Positions 53,744 through 62,084 of a stretch of 64,000 nt of DNA are shown one piece after another. Under the pieces are notes generated by a model, which saw nothing but the letters and a program-made list of their open reading frames with translations, ran no database searches and was not told the DNA's origin. The stretch is from JAAXGI01 sp965206975 (GTDB lineage: Bacteria > Gemmatimonadota > Gemmatimonadetes > Longimicrobiales > Gaopeijiaceae): positions 744,001 to 808,000 of the forward strand of contig OZ242253.1 of assembly GCA_965206975.1 (NCBI GenBank), in the 5' to 3' direction. Position numbers and translations under genes: made by a program. Each line of letters begins with the position of its first letter. Within the stretch, counting starts at the first letter, position 1.

Positions 53744-55021
53744 CTACCGATCGAACTTCATCGCCTCGGTAACGTCGACCCGGGCGGCGCGCACCGCCGG
53801 ATAGACGGACGCGACAGCACCGACGCCCAGAATGAACGCGACAATCTGGACGATTCGTCTCACCCCGAAGAGCGGGACAATGACCGGATCAATGGCAGCG
53901 CCCGAGAAGGTCAGCTCGTCGATGTTCTCCATGAACACGGACGTGTCGAGCCCGTCGCCGAAGAAATACCAGGTGCCGAGGAGGCCGAGGCCCACGCCGG
54001 CGAGTCCGCTGGCAGCCGACAGCGTGAGGCCCTCGATGAGAACGAGGATGCCCGTCTGACCCGGCGTCAACCCCTGCGCCTGAAGCACGCCGAACTCGCG
54101 CTGGCGATGCATCACCGACATCAGCACGGTGTTGACGATCCCGAATGCGATGATGACGAACAGGAACCCTTGTACCACGTAGTTGCCGAATTCGTCGATC
54201 GCGACAGCCGACGCGAGGACAGGGTTCGCCTCCCGCCACGACACGATGCGTGCCTCGCCGCGTGCCACCGGCTCCGCCAGCGCCCGCGCCATGCGGCCGG
54301 CGACCAGTGCGGTGGCGCTGCTGCTCTCCAGGACGACAGCAACATTGGTTACGTCGCTACCGGAACCGAGCCAGTCGCTGGCCGTGACGAGCGGAATGTG
54401 GATCGTCCCCTGGTCTACGGCGGGCACGCGGCTCCGGAAGATTCCGACGACGCGGAGCAGCTGCCCCGCAATCTCGCCATCGGTTCCCTGCGCCTGTACC
54501 ACGAAGCGTGATCCATTCTCGAGCGCCAGGCTGCGGGCTAAATCGGCGCCGACATAGGCCGCCAGCCGATCATCAGGCTCGAGGTAACGTCCCTCGATCA
54601 CCTGGTCGTCGATCATGCCGAAGCTCGCTTCCGCGACCGGGTCGACCGCCACGATCTGCGCCGGCCGCGCCCCGGCCGCCGAACTCGCCAGACCGTTGAT
54701 GCCGAGCTTGGCGGATGTGGCGGCAACGTGCGGCGCGACCTCGGGAGACGCTAGCGCCTGTTCCGCGCTACGGCGGACGTCTGCCGTCAGCCGGTCGTCG
54801 ATCCGACGGCGCAACCGGTACTCAGGCCGCTCGACGGTGACGTGCCCGCTCCCCAGGCGCACACCGGAGTCGACCCACTGCTCGTGGCTGCCGTCGCCGA
54901 GCGTCATCGACAACACCAGGACTGCGCCGCCAACGATCATCGCCCCGGCAGTCAGCACGGTGCGACGCAGATGACGGCGGAGGTTACGCAGGGCTAGGCG
55001 GACGAGGACGCGAAACAGCAC
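53744..55021 (-). CDS. FtsX/LolCE-like permease 2
   Basis: 425 aa from the GTG at 55021, two bases after the stop of permease 1. One N-terminal helix (RTVLTAGAMIVGGAVLVLSM), a large periplasmic MacB-like domain (about 45-270: GHVTVERPEYRLRRRIDDRL, IDDQVIEGRYLEPDDRLAAY), then three C-terminal helices (GFLFVIIAFGIVNTVLMSVM, GLAGVGLGLLGTWYFF, IVQIVAFILGVGAVASVYPA) and the end VRAARVDVTEAMKF. Forms a heterodimer with permease 1. Confidence 0.9.
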   Translation of the reverse strand: MLFRVLVRLALRNLRRHLRRTVLTAGAMIVGGAVLVLSMTLGDGSHEQWVDSGVRLGSGHVTVERPEYRLRRRIDDRLTADVRRSAEQALASPEVAPHVAATSAKLGINGLASSAAGARPAQIVAVDPVAEASFGMIDDQVIEGRYLEPDDRLAAYVGADLARSLALENGSRFVVQAQGTDGEIAGQLLRVVGIFRSRVPAVDQGTIHIPLVTASDWLGSGSDVTNVAVVLESSSATALVAGRMARALAEPVARGEARIVSWREANPVLASAVAIDEFGNYVVQGFLFVIIAFGIVNTVLMSVMHRQREFGVLQAQGLTPGQTGILVLIEGLTLSAASGLAGVGLGLLGTWYFFGDGLDTSVFMENIDELTFSGAAIDPVIVPLFGVRRIVQIVAFILGVGAVASVYPAVRAARVDVTEAMKFDR

Positions 55022-55023
55022 CG

Positions 55024-56280
55024 CTACAGCCCCGATAGGGTGTCGGCGGGCGGCACCCGCGCCGCACGGACCGCCGGGTAGAGGGCGGAGACGAGTGCCG
55101 TGAGAATCAGCCCGATCGTCGCCCAGCTCCATACCGGCACGTTCGTCCCCACACGCAGGGTGGGAGTCAGCAGCACGCCCTCCAGCGTGACATTGCCGTA
55201 CAGCCACGCCAGGTCGGGGGGCGCCGCGTAGAACCAGGCCATCAGGGGCACTGTGACGGCGGTACCGAGTCCCAGCCCGATGACACCGATAGCGACTGCC
55301 TCGTACAGCACCGTGCCCACGACAGACCGCGGCGATGCACCCAGCGCCAGCATGACCGCAAACTCGCGGCGGCGTTCGAAGGTGGCCATCAGCATCGTGT
55401 TGGCGATGCCGAAGCTGGCAACCGAGAAAATGATGATGATGAAGATCCAGTACATCGAATCAGCCAGCGCGACGTACTGGGCGAGCACGGGATTGAGATC
55501 CGTCCACGGCGCAACCACCACCGCCCTCTCAGGGGCTCCAAGGGCGGTCGCAAGGCGCGTCGCAGTCACGCCGGCGCGCGACGGATCTTCAGTGGTTACC
55601 GCGATTTCATGGACTCGACCGGGATCGAGGACGACGAGCGTCTGCAGGTCGACGACCGGCATGACCACGGTGCTGGCGTCGAACTCGAGCAAGCCGGTGC
55701 GGAAAATGCCGGTGACGGTGTACAGGTCGTTGGCCATCGACCCGTCCGCCCCCGGGGCCACGACTATGAGTTCGTCTCCGACGCTCAGCGCGAGCTGTCG
55801 CGCCATCTCGTCGCCCACGACCGCTTCGTTTCGGCCGGTCATCGGAAGGCGGCCCGCTACGAGCGGATCGAGGAAACGGGTCAACGCCACCTCACGCTCC
55901 GGATCGACGCCCAGGAGAATGCCCGCTGAGGTAGCCTCGCCGGAGCTCACAAGCCCACTCGCGTACACGCGGGGGGCTGCGGCCACCACCGAGGGGTCGG
56001 CCTGGATCGTACGCAGCATCGCGTCGACGTCGGCACCCTCGCGCCCGCCGATGGTCTCGTACAGGCTACGCTCAGGTCGGTAGTCGATGTGGTGGATCTC
56101 GACCTGCCCGCTGACGAGCGATGTGGCGTTCTCGACGAGTTCCGTCGAGACCCCCTCGGCCCATCCGACCATGAAGACCACGGCGAAGTAGCCAACCCCG
56201 AGGCCGAGCGCGGTGAGGACCGTTCGCTTGCGGTTGCGGCCGAGGTTGCGCCACCCGATTCGCGACCACGGGCCGGTCAC
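55024..56280 (-). CDS. FtsX/LolCE-like permease 1
   Basis: 418 aa, GTG start. Same architecture as permease 2: N-terminal helix (VLTALGLGVGYFAVVFMVGW), periplasmic domain (GILLGVDPEREVALTRFLDP, GRLPMTGRNEAVVGDEMARQ), three C-terminal helices (YWIFIIIIFSVASFGIANTM, AVAIGVIGLGLGTAVTVPLM, ATIGLILTALVSALYPAVRA). Starts six bases after the LolA-like gene and is followed without a gap by permease 2. Confidence 0.9.
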   Translation of the reverse strand: MTGPWSRIGWRNLGRNRKRTVLTALGLGVGYFAVVFMVGWAEGVSTELVENATSLVSGQVEIHHIDYRPERSLYETIGGREGADVDAMLRTIQADPSVVAAAPRVYASGLVSSGEATSAGILLGVDPEREVALTRFLDPLVAGRLPMTGRNEAVVGDEMARQLALSVGDELIVVAPGADGSMANDLYTVTGIFRTGLLEFDASTVVMPVVDLQTLVVLDPGRVHEIAVTTEDPSRAGVTATRLATALGAPERAVVVAPWTDLNPVLAQYVALADSMYWIFIIIIFSVASFGIANTMLMATFERRREFAVMLALGASPRSVVGTVLYEAVAIGVIGLGLGTAVTVPLMAWFYAAPPDLAWLYGNVTLEGVLLTPTLRVGTNVPVWSWATIGLILTALVSALYPAVRAARVPPADTLSGL

Positions 56281-56286
56281 CCGCCG

Positions 56287-57045
56287 CTACCTTCCGCGCT
56301 GCAGGGTCCGGAGTGAGAAGAAAGACGGATCGATGTCGATGTCGAACTCGAGTTCCTCGTAGCGGATCGTCGTCCGTTCGTCCGGGTTGTCCGCCGGGTA
56401 CATGTCGATAACCCCGGGCACGATGCGACCGCTGAACTCGGTGTAGTCGCCGTACTCTATGGTCCTGGCCAGTTCGCCGTCCTCGTCAAAGAACTTCGCC
56501 CAGAGCGGCATGTCGTCGCTCTGTCGAACCCGGTACTCGATGTGCCCCCAGACGACTGGCGCTTCCGGCCTAGGGGTCAGCCGGAAGTCCCAGACCGCCA
56601 CCCCGCCCGGATCCTCCCCGTCGGACACGATCGCGATGTCGTAGTCCTCGATGAGCCGACTGTCCTTCACCAGGTCGTCGTTCGTGAAGTGTGATCCCAT
56701 CCACGATCCGCCCATCATCGATGGCGGGACCTTGATCGTCCGATCGACTTTCGGAAGGTAGTTCCAGATGTTCTCGTCGGCCTTGAGGGTTGCCGTCCCA
56801 GCTTCCCTCTGCGGCGCACGCAAGCGGACGAGCGAGTAGTCCGTGCCGAGTGACCAGATCTCCATCGTCATCCGCCGCTCCCAGTGCTCGGTTACCACCT
56901 CCATCGTCGCGACGCCGCGGCTGGACTCACCCCGGAGCATCCGGTCGACGCGATCGATAACGGTCCTCGCGTCCACCTGGGCTTCCGCCGGCACCGCGAC
57001 AGCGAAACCCACGATCGCGCCTACAATTGCAAGCAGTGTCGTCAT
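56287..57045 (-). CDS. LolA-like outer-membrane lipoprotein-sorting protein
   Basis: 252 aa from the ATG at 57045. Signal peptide (cleaved near PAEAQ), then VIDRVDRMLRGESSRGVATM, YSLVRLRAPQREAGTATLKA, NIWNYLPKVDRTIKVPPSMM, GGSWMGSHFTNDDLVKDSRL and a beta-rich C-terminal half with VIDMYPADNPDERTTIRYEE. This is the LolA-like half-barrel family often found with FtsX-type ABC genes (not classical LolA). It opens the operon and probably carries a hydrophobic cargo through the periplasm. Confidence 0.87.
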   Translation of the reverse strand: MTTLLAIVGAIVGFAVAVPAEAQVDARTVIDRVDRMLRGESSRGVATMEVVTEHWERRMTMEIWSLGTDYSLVRLRAPQREAGTATLKADENIWNYLPKVDRTIKVPPSMMGGSWMGSHFTNDDLVKDSRLIEDYDIAIVSDGEDPGGVAVWDFRLTPRPEAPVVWGHIEYRVRQSDDMPLWAKFFDEDGELARTIEYGDYTEFSGRIVPGVIDMYPADNPDERTTIRYEELEFDIDIDPSFFSLRTLQRGR

Positions 57046-57441
57046 CCCGCGCGTGCACGGTGCACGGAATCGTTCGCATATTCTTGACATGTGACTCTAG
57101 CTGGATTTCGCAGCTTCGCGCCCGGACCCTTCAGCACTCCCCGGAGCCCCTATCGAACGTGTCCGGAGAACAGCTCCTGCATGACTTCTCGGCCCGTGCG
57201 CTTCCTCACGTCCCTGGACACCCGAGCCTTATTTTCTTCTGACCCGTGTCCGAGCGCAAACCCTCCTCCGGTCTCACGGTCCTCATGGCCGCCCAGCTGA
57301 CGCAATGAGCCACGCGGCCGCAAAGGAGCAGCACCGCCGGTATCGCTCGTCGAGGCGAGAGAGGGCAGTCGCCCGCCGGATACCGAAAGGGTGATCCCCT
57401 AGAAGAGACGGAGAGAGCCCATCGCCGGGCCACCGCAGGGG
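57046..57441. other. Intergenic region upstream of the ABC operon
   Basis: About 395 bases between tyrS (stop at 57442) and the LolA-like gene, both on the minus strand. It must hold the operon promoter and the tyrS terminator; I see no strong hairpin with a T run and no coding frame. Confidence 0.5.
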
Positions 57442-58728
57442 TCAGCTCTCAACCCGCACGAGATGGTAGCTCTTCTTCCCGCGCCGAAGAATCAAGAACC
57501 TGCCGTGAATCGAGTGTTCGCTTCGCACCCGGAACCCGGATTCCGCGATTCGTTCCCCGTTCAGGTACACGCCGCCCTGCTCGATCGCGCGGCGCGCCGC
57601 GCCCCTGGAAGGGGTGAGCCCTGCGGCAGCGACGAGCGCTGCCAACTCGAAACCCTCCCCGCCGAGCCGGGCGGCCTCGAGCGCACTCGAGGGCACGTCG
57701 GCAAAAATTTCCTCGATCTCCGCCGCCCCGAGCCCCCGGATCTCGCCTCCAAAGAGGGCGTCGGACGCCTTCCTTGCGCGCGACAGCTCCGTTTCCCCGT
57801 GGACCAGCCGTGTGACCTCGTCCGCGAGGGCCCGCTGTACCTCCCGGAGGTGGGGACGGCTCGCCGCCGCCCGCTCGAGCTCTTCGGTCTCCTGCTGCCC
57901 GAGGAGGGTGAAGAGCTTCAGGTTCCGGACCGCGTCCCGGTCGTCGGTGTTCAGCCAGTACTGATAGAAGCGGTAGGGCGACGTCCTGCCGGGATCGAGC
58001 CATACGGTCCCGGCCTCCGTCTTCCCGAACTTGGCACCCGTTGCCGTCGCGAGGAGGGTAAAGACCACACCGTACGCCCGCTCACCCGTGATCCGCCGGA
58101 TCAGCTCGATCCCGCCGGTAATGTTCCCCCACTGGTCGCTCCCCCCGGCCTGCACCCGGCAACCGTGGTCCTCGAAGAGCCGGTAGAAGTCGTAGGACTG
58201 GAGGAGGAGGTACGCGAACTCGGTGAAGCTGAGCCCGGCCTCCCCGTCGAGCCGCCTCCGAATCGACTCCTTGCCGAGCATCGCGCCCACGGGGAAGTGT
58301 TTCCCTACGTCCCGGAGGAAGTCGAGGACGCCTGTGCTCCCGAGCCACTCGAAGTTGTCCACGATCCGCGCCGGATTCGCGGTTCCGCCGAAGTCGAGGA
58401 AGGCCTCGAGCTGCCCGCGGACGCCCTCCGCGTTCGCTCGCGCCTCCTCTCGGCCGAGGAGGACCCGTTCGGCCGACTTTCCCCCCGGGTCGCCGATGAG
58501 GCCGGTTCCGCTGCCCACGAGGACGATGGGCGTGTGCCCGGCACGCTGGGCGTGCACGAGCCCCATGATGGGGACTAGGGAGCCGACATGGAGGGAAGAG
58601 GCGGTCGGATCAAACCCTACGTACATCGATGATTGGCGCTCGCGCGCGAGCGCCGCCTCGGCACCCTCCGTCAGATCGATGAGCATCCCTCGCCAGCGGT
58701 ACTCGTCAATGAGGGAGAGGGTCGCCAT
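57442..58728 (-). CDS. tyrS: Tyrosyl-tRNA synthetase
   Basis: 428 aa from the ATG at 58728 (MATLSLIDEYRWRGMLIDLT). Class I signature HVGS in SSLHVGSLVPIMGL, the tyrosine-binding QAGGSDQWGNITGGIELIRR, and KFGKTEAGT as the KMSKS equivalent, followed by a C-terminal S4 RNA-binding domain (SRGAARRAIEQGGVYLNGER). Standard bacterial TyrS length. An open frame continues upstream into menE in another register and is not used. No T-box-like leader is evident in the 140 bases upstream. Confidence 0.96.
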   Translation of the reverse strand: MATLSLIDEYRWRGMLIDLTEGAEAALARERQSSMYVGFDPTASSLHVGSLVPIMGLVHAQRAGHTPIVLVGSGTGLIGDPGGKSAERVLLGREEARANAEGVRGQLEAFLDFGGTANPARIVDNFEWLGSTGVLDFLRDVGKHFPVGAMLGKESIRRRLDGEAGLSFTEFAYLLLQSYDFYRLFEDHGCRVQAGGSDQWGNITGGIELIRRITGERAYGVVFTLLATATGAKFGKTEAGTVWLDPGRTSPYRFYQYWLNTDDRDAVRNLKLFTLLGQQETEELERAAASRPHLREVQRALADEVTRLVHGETELSRARKASDALFGGEIRGLGAAEIEEIFADVPSSALEAARLGGEGFELAALVAAAGLTPSRGAARRAIEQGGVYLNGERIAESGFRVRSEHSIHGRFLILRRGKKSYHLVRVES

Positions 58729-58868
58729 CGGGCCCGGATGAGGGTCGGGGTGGACGGGGTGCGGCGGCCCCGGAACATACGCTCCCCCTCTCGGGAGGGA
58801 AGGGACGATCGCCCCCCGGCGCGACTGGAGGGATGAGCGGGAGAGCCTCCCGCGTTGCGCCGCCGCGA

Positions 58869-60278
58869 TCACGCCTCGGTGAGGCGCGTCCGGTCGAGCT
58901 TTCCCGTGGCCGTCCGCGGGATCGCGGCGGCGATCCTGATCTCGCGGGGACGCTTCGCCGGCGCAAGCCTCGGCCTCGCGTAGTCGAGGAGGGCGCGGAG
59001 GCGCGGAGGGCGCGCCGGATCCTCCGGCACGACCACCGCTACGACACGCTCGCCCCACTCCGAGTCCGGGGCACCGAAGACCGCCACCTCCCGGACGGCG
59101 GCGTGGCCAAGGAGGACGGATTCGACCTCCGCGGGCGAGACGTTCACACCCCCGGTGATGATCCACTCCGAGACGCGGCCCGTGATCCAGAGGTCCCCCT
59201 CCGGGTCCCGCCGACCGAGATCGCCCGTCCGAAGCCAGCCGCCGCCGACTAGCTCGCTCGACACCGTACGGCCCCGTACGCAGATCTCCCCGATGCCCTC
59301 GGCGACCGCCCCCGACGAGCCCGTGCCGGCACCGCCACCGGGATCGATCCTCACCTCGACACCGGTGAGCGGTGGACCAACCGTGCCGGGCTTCGCCCGC
59401 ACGCGGTCCGGTTCCGCCGTCGCGACTTGGGAAGTCGCCTCCGTGAGCCCGTACGTGACGGCAACAGGATACTCGAGGCGGAGCGCGCGGTGGAGGAGCG
59501 GGATGGGAACGGGCGCGCCGCCCACGAGGAGGCACCGGAGGGACGGGTGGGGAGCGAGTTCCCCGCGTTCGTCGAGGAGCCGGGAGAGCATCACGGGGAC
59601 GAGGGCCGCGTGCGTAACCCCCCCGGCGTCGATCCGCCGAGCGAACCGGGCGGCATCGAATCCGTTCTCCGTAACGAGTGTGCACCCGACGACAGCTGCC
59701 CGGTGGAGGAGGGCGAGCCCCCCGATGTGACCCATCGAGAGCGAGGTTAGCCACCGGTCCGTCGGGCGGAGGGCGAGGCGCTCGATCACCGCGGAGGCGG
59801 AAGCTTCCAGATTCCCATGCGTCACCGGGACGGGACGGGGCGCCCCCGTGCTCCCCGAGGTGAGCATTCTCGCGGCGAGGAACTCCGCGTCCCGGGGCCT
59901 TCCGGGGGAGATCCTCTCGCCTCCGACCCTCGCCGATTCCCGGGCGAGTTCCGCTACCGGCCCCCGGGTGCCGATGACCCGGGAGACGCCCCCCGCGGCC
60001 TCGATCGCCGCCCGCCGTTCGGCGTCGCTCCACACGAGATTCAGGGGAAGCACGGCGGCACCGAGCCGCCAGATCGCATGGAGGAGCGCCACCGAATCGG
60101 CGGAGCTTGGAAGGGCGACGGCGACGAGGTCGCCGGCCCGAACCCCGGAGTGAAGTAGGCCCCGGGCGATCCCCCCCGCCCGGAGGTCCAGTTCCCCGTA
60201 GGTAACCGGGTCCTCTTCTCCATCCAGAACGGCAAGCGCGCCTGGTGAACGCCGCGCTGCGTCGCCGAGCGGATCCAT
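58869..60278 (-). CDS. menE: o-Succinylbenzoate-CoA ligase
   Basis: 469 aa ANL-superfamily enzyme: AMP-binding loop TSGSTGAPRPVPVTHGN, YGLTEATSQVATAEPD, GWLRTGDLGRRDPEGDLWIT and the C-terminal Lys region IPRTATGKLDRTRL. Activates OSB with CoA in menaquinone synthesis. Assignment to menE rather than another acyl-CoA ligase rests on the adjacent menA, menB and menD on the same strand. Confidence 0.92.
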   Translation of the reverse strand: MDPLGDAARRSPGALAVLDGEEDPVTYGELDLRAGGIARGLLHSGVRAGDLVAVALPSSADSVALLHAIWRLGAAVLPLNLVWSDAERRAAIEAAGGVSRVIGTRGPVAELARESARVGGERISPGRPRDAEFLAARMLTSGSTGAPRPVPVTHGNLEASASAVIERLALRPTDRWLTSLSMGHIGGLALLHRAAVVGCTLVTENGFDAARFARRIDAGGVTHAALVPVMLSRLLDERGELAPHPSLRCLLVGGAPVPIPLLHRALRLEYPVAVTYGLTEATSQVATAEPDRVRAKPGTVGPPLTGVEVRIDPGGGAGTGSSGAVAEGIGEICVRGRTVSSELVGGGWLRTGDLGRRDPEGDLWITGRVSEWIITGGVNVSPAEVESVLLGHAAVREVAVFGAPDSEWGERVVAVVVPEDPARPPRLRALLDYARPRLAPAKRPREIRIAAAIPRTATGKLDRTRLTEA

Positions 60279-60287
60279 CCCGTGGGG

Positions 60288-61220
60288 TCAGAGAGCCTGG
60301 TCGACGACGAAGCCGAAGGCGAGGAGCGCCGCATACCACGTCACCGCCCGGGCCACTTCCGCGAGCGCCGAATTCAGTTCGGCACGCTCCTCGTAGCCGA
60401 AGACCGTGTCCATCGCGCGAAGCGCTGGACCGAGCCCGAGGAGGGCGAGGAGCGTCCAGGCGGGCCAACCGGAGAGCCCGGCTCCGAGGGGGGGGACGAG
60501 CGCCGCGACCACGACGAGGAGGACGAACTCTGCCCGGGTCCCGCCCTCGCCGAGGCGAACGGCCAGCGTCCGCTTCCCCGCACGCCGGTCGGTCGGGATG
60601 TCCCGGAGGTTGTTCACGACCAGGATCGCGGTCGTGAGCGCCCCCACGCCGAGCCCCGCGAGGAGGAGGTCGGACTCGAATGTGCCGGCCTGCACCCAGT
60701 AGGTGCCCCCAACGGCGGCAAAGCCAAAGAAGAGGAGGACGAAGAGATCCCCGAGCCCGTGATAGCCGATCGGGAAGGGTCCAGCCGTATAGGCGACCGC
60801 GCAGGTGAGCGAGAGAACGCCAATCACGAGGATGGGGATCCCACCGATCCAGACAAGATAGCTCCCCACTGCCGTCACGAGGACGAGCGTCAGGATCGTA
60901 CCGTTCAGCACCGCGCGGGGCGAAAGGAGCCCGGCCTGTACGACGCGCGTCGGCCCGATCCGTTCCTCCGTATCGCTCCCCTTCCGGTAGTCGAAGTAGT
61001 CGTTTGCGAGGTTCGTCGCGATCTGGATGAGGAGAGCGGCCACGAGCGCCGCCGCGGCCGGGAGGACCTCCATCACGCCTCGATACGCCGCCATCGCGGT
61101 CCCCACCACGACGGGCGCGACCGAGGCCGGGAGCGTCGCCGGCCGCACGGCGATGATCCAGGCTGGGACCCGCGCCCGGGAGGGCGCACGCCGCGGGCCG
61201 CCGGGATCCGGCGCTACCAC
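60288..61220 (-). CDS. menA: 1,4-Dihydroxy-2-naphthoate polyprenyltransferase
   Basis: 310 aa, GTG start overlapping the menB stop. UbiA-family membrane protein with about eight or nine helices; first Asp-rich motif NDYFDYRKGSD (61-110 region) and second NLRDIPTDRRAGKRTLAV bind the prenyl diphosphate with magnesium. Attaches the isoprenoid side chain to DHNA at the inner membrane. Confidence 0.94.
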   Translation of the reverse strand: MVAPDPGGPRRAPSRARVPAWIIAVRPATLPASVAPVVVGTAMAAYRGVMEVLPAAAALVAALLIQIATNLANDYFDYRKGSDTEERIGPTRVVQAGLLSPRAVLNGTILTLVLVTAVGSYLVWIGGIPILVIGVLSLTCAVAYTAGPFPIGYHGLGDLFVLLFFGFAAVGGTYWVQAGTFESDLLLAGLGVGALTTAILVVNNLRDIPTDRRAGKRTLAVRLGEGGTRAEFVLLVVVAALVPPLGAGLSGWPAWTLLALLGLGPALRAMDTVFGYEERAELNSALAEVARAVTWYAALLAFGFVVDQAL

Positions 61221-62053
61221 GGGAGCCAGGGGTAGCCCCGGAAGTCAGGCGCCTCCTTCCTCAGATAGGCGTCCTTGGCGGCGCGCGCCTCCTCGGTCAT
61301 GTAGAAGAGGAGCGTGGCGTTCCCGGCGAGCTCCTGAAGCCCGGCCTGCCCGTCGACCGCGGCGTTGAAGGCGCTCTTCAGGAGCCGGATCGCGAGGGGG
61401 CTCTTCTCGAGGATCTCCTGCGCCCAGCGCCACCCCTCCGCCTCGAGCTCCCCGACGGGGACGACGGCATTCACGAGCCCCATCTCGAGCGCCTCGGCCG
61501 CCGAATACTGCCGGCACAGGTACCAGATCTCGCGCGCCTTCTTCTGACCCACGATGCTCGCCAAGTACGCCGACCCGAAGCCCCCGTCGAAGCTTCCGAC
61601 CTTCGGCCCCGTCTGTCCGAAGACCGCGTTGTCCGCCGCGATCGTCAGGTCACAGATCACGTGGAGGACGTGGCCGCCTCCGATCGCGTACCCGGCCACG
61701 AGGGCGATCACCGGCTTCGGCATGCTTCGGATATAGCGCTGGAGCTCAAGGACGTTCAGCCTCGGCATCCCGTCGCCGCCGACGTACCCCGCCTCCCCCC
61801 GGACGCGCTGGTCCCCACCGGAGGAGAAGGCGTATTTCCCGTCCTTCGAGGGCCCGTTCCCGGTCAGGAGGACGACGCCGATCGAGGTGTCTTCCCCGGC
61901 GTCGCGAAAGGCCTCCTGCATCTCGAGTAGCGTCTCCGGGCGGAAAGCATTCCGGACCTCCGGTCGGTCGAAGGCGATGCGGGCCACCCCGTCCGCCTTG
62001 TGATAGGTGATGTCCCGGTACTCCCTGACCTCCGTCCAGCTGGGACCGCTCAT
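61214..62053 (-). CDS. menB: 1,4-Dihydroxy-2-naphthoyl-CoA synthase
   Basis: 279 aa crotonase-fold enzyme. FSSGGDQRVRGEAGYVGGDG and GYAIGGGHVLHVICDLTIAA form the oxyanion hole, then VFGQTGPKVGSFDGGFGSAY, and the end FRGYPWLPW is typical of MenB. Closes the naphthoate ring. Overlaps menA; starts 31 bases after menD. Confidence 0.96.
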   Translation of the reverse strand: MSGPSWTEVREYRDITYHKADGVARIAFDRPEVRNAFRPETLLEMQEAFRDAGEDTSIGVVLLTGNGPSKDGKYAFSSGGDQRVRGEAGYVGGDGMPRLNVLELQRYIRSMPKPVIALVAGYAIGGGHVLHVICDLTIAADNAVFGQTGPKVGSFDGGFGSAYLASIVGQKKAREIWYLCRQYSAAEALEMGLVNAVVPVGELEAEGWRWAQEILEKSPLAIRLLKSAFNAAVDGQAGLQELAGNATLLFYMTEEARAAKDAYLRKEAPDFRGYPWLPW

Positions 62054-62084
62054 CCCCCCCTCCTCGTCGTCTTGGCCACGGTAT

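Noticed and set aside
52600..53804. Plus-strand open frames opposite the ABC ATPase gene
   Set aside because: Antisense of an ATPase with all Walker and signature motifs; no independent motif.
57442..60468. A 1008-codon minus-strand frame that would extend tyrS upstream
   Set aside because: The extension runs through menE in another register and has no TyrS-like sequence; a normal start lies at 58728.
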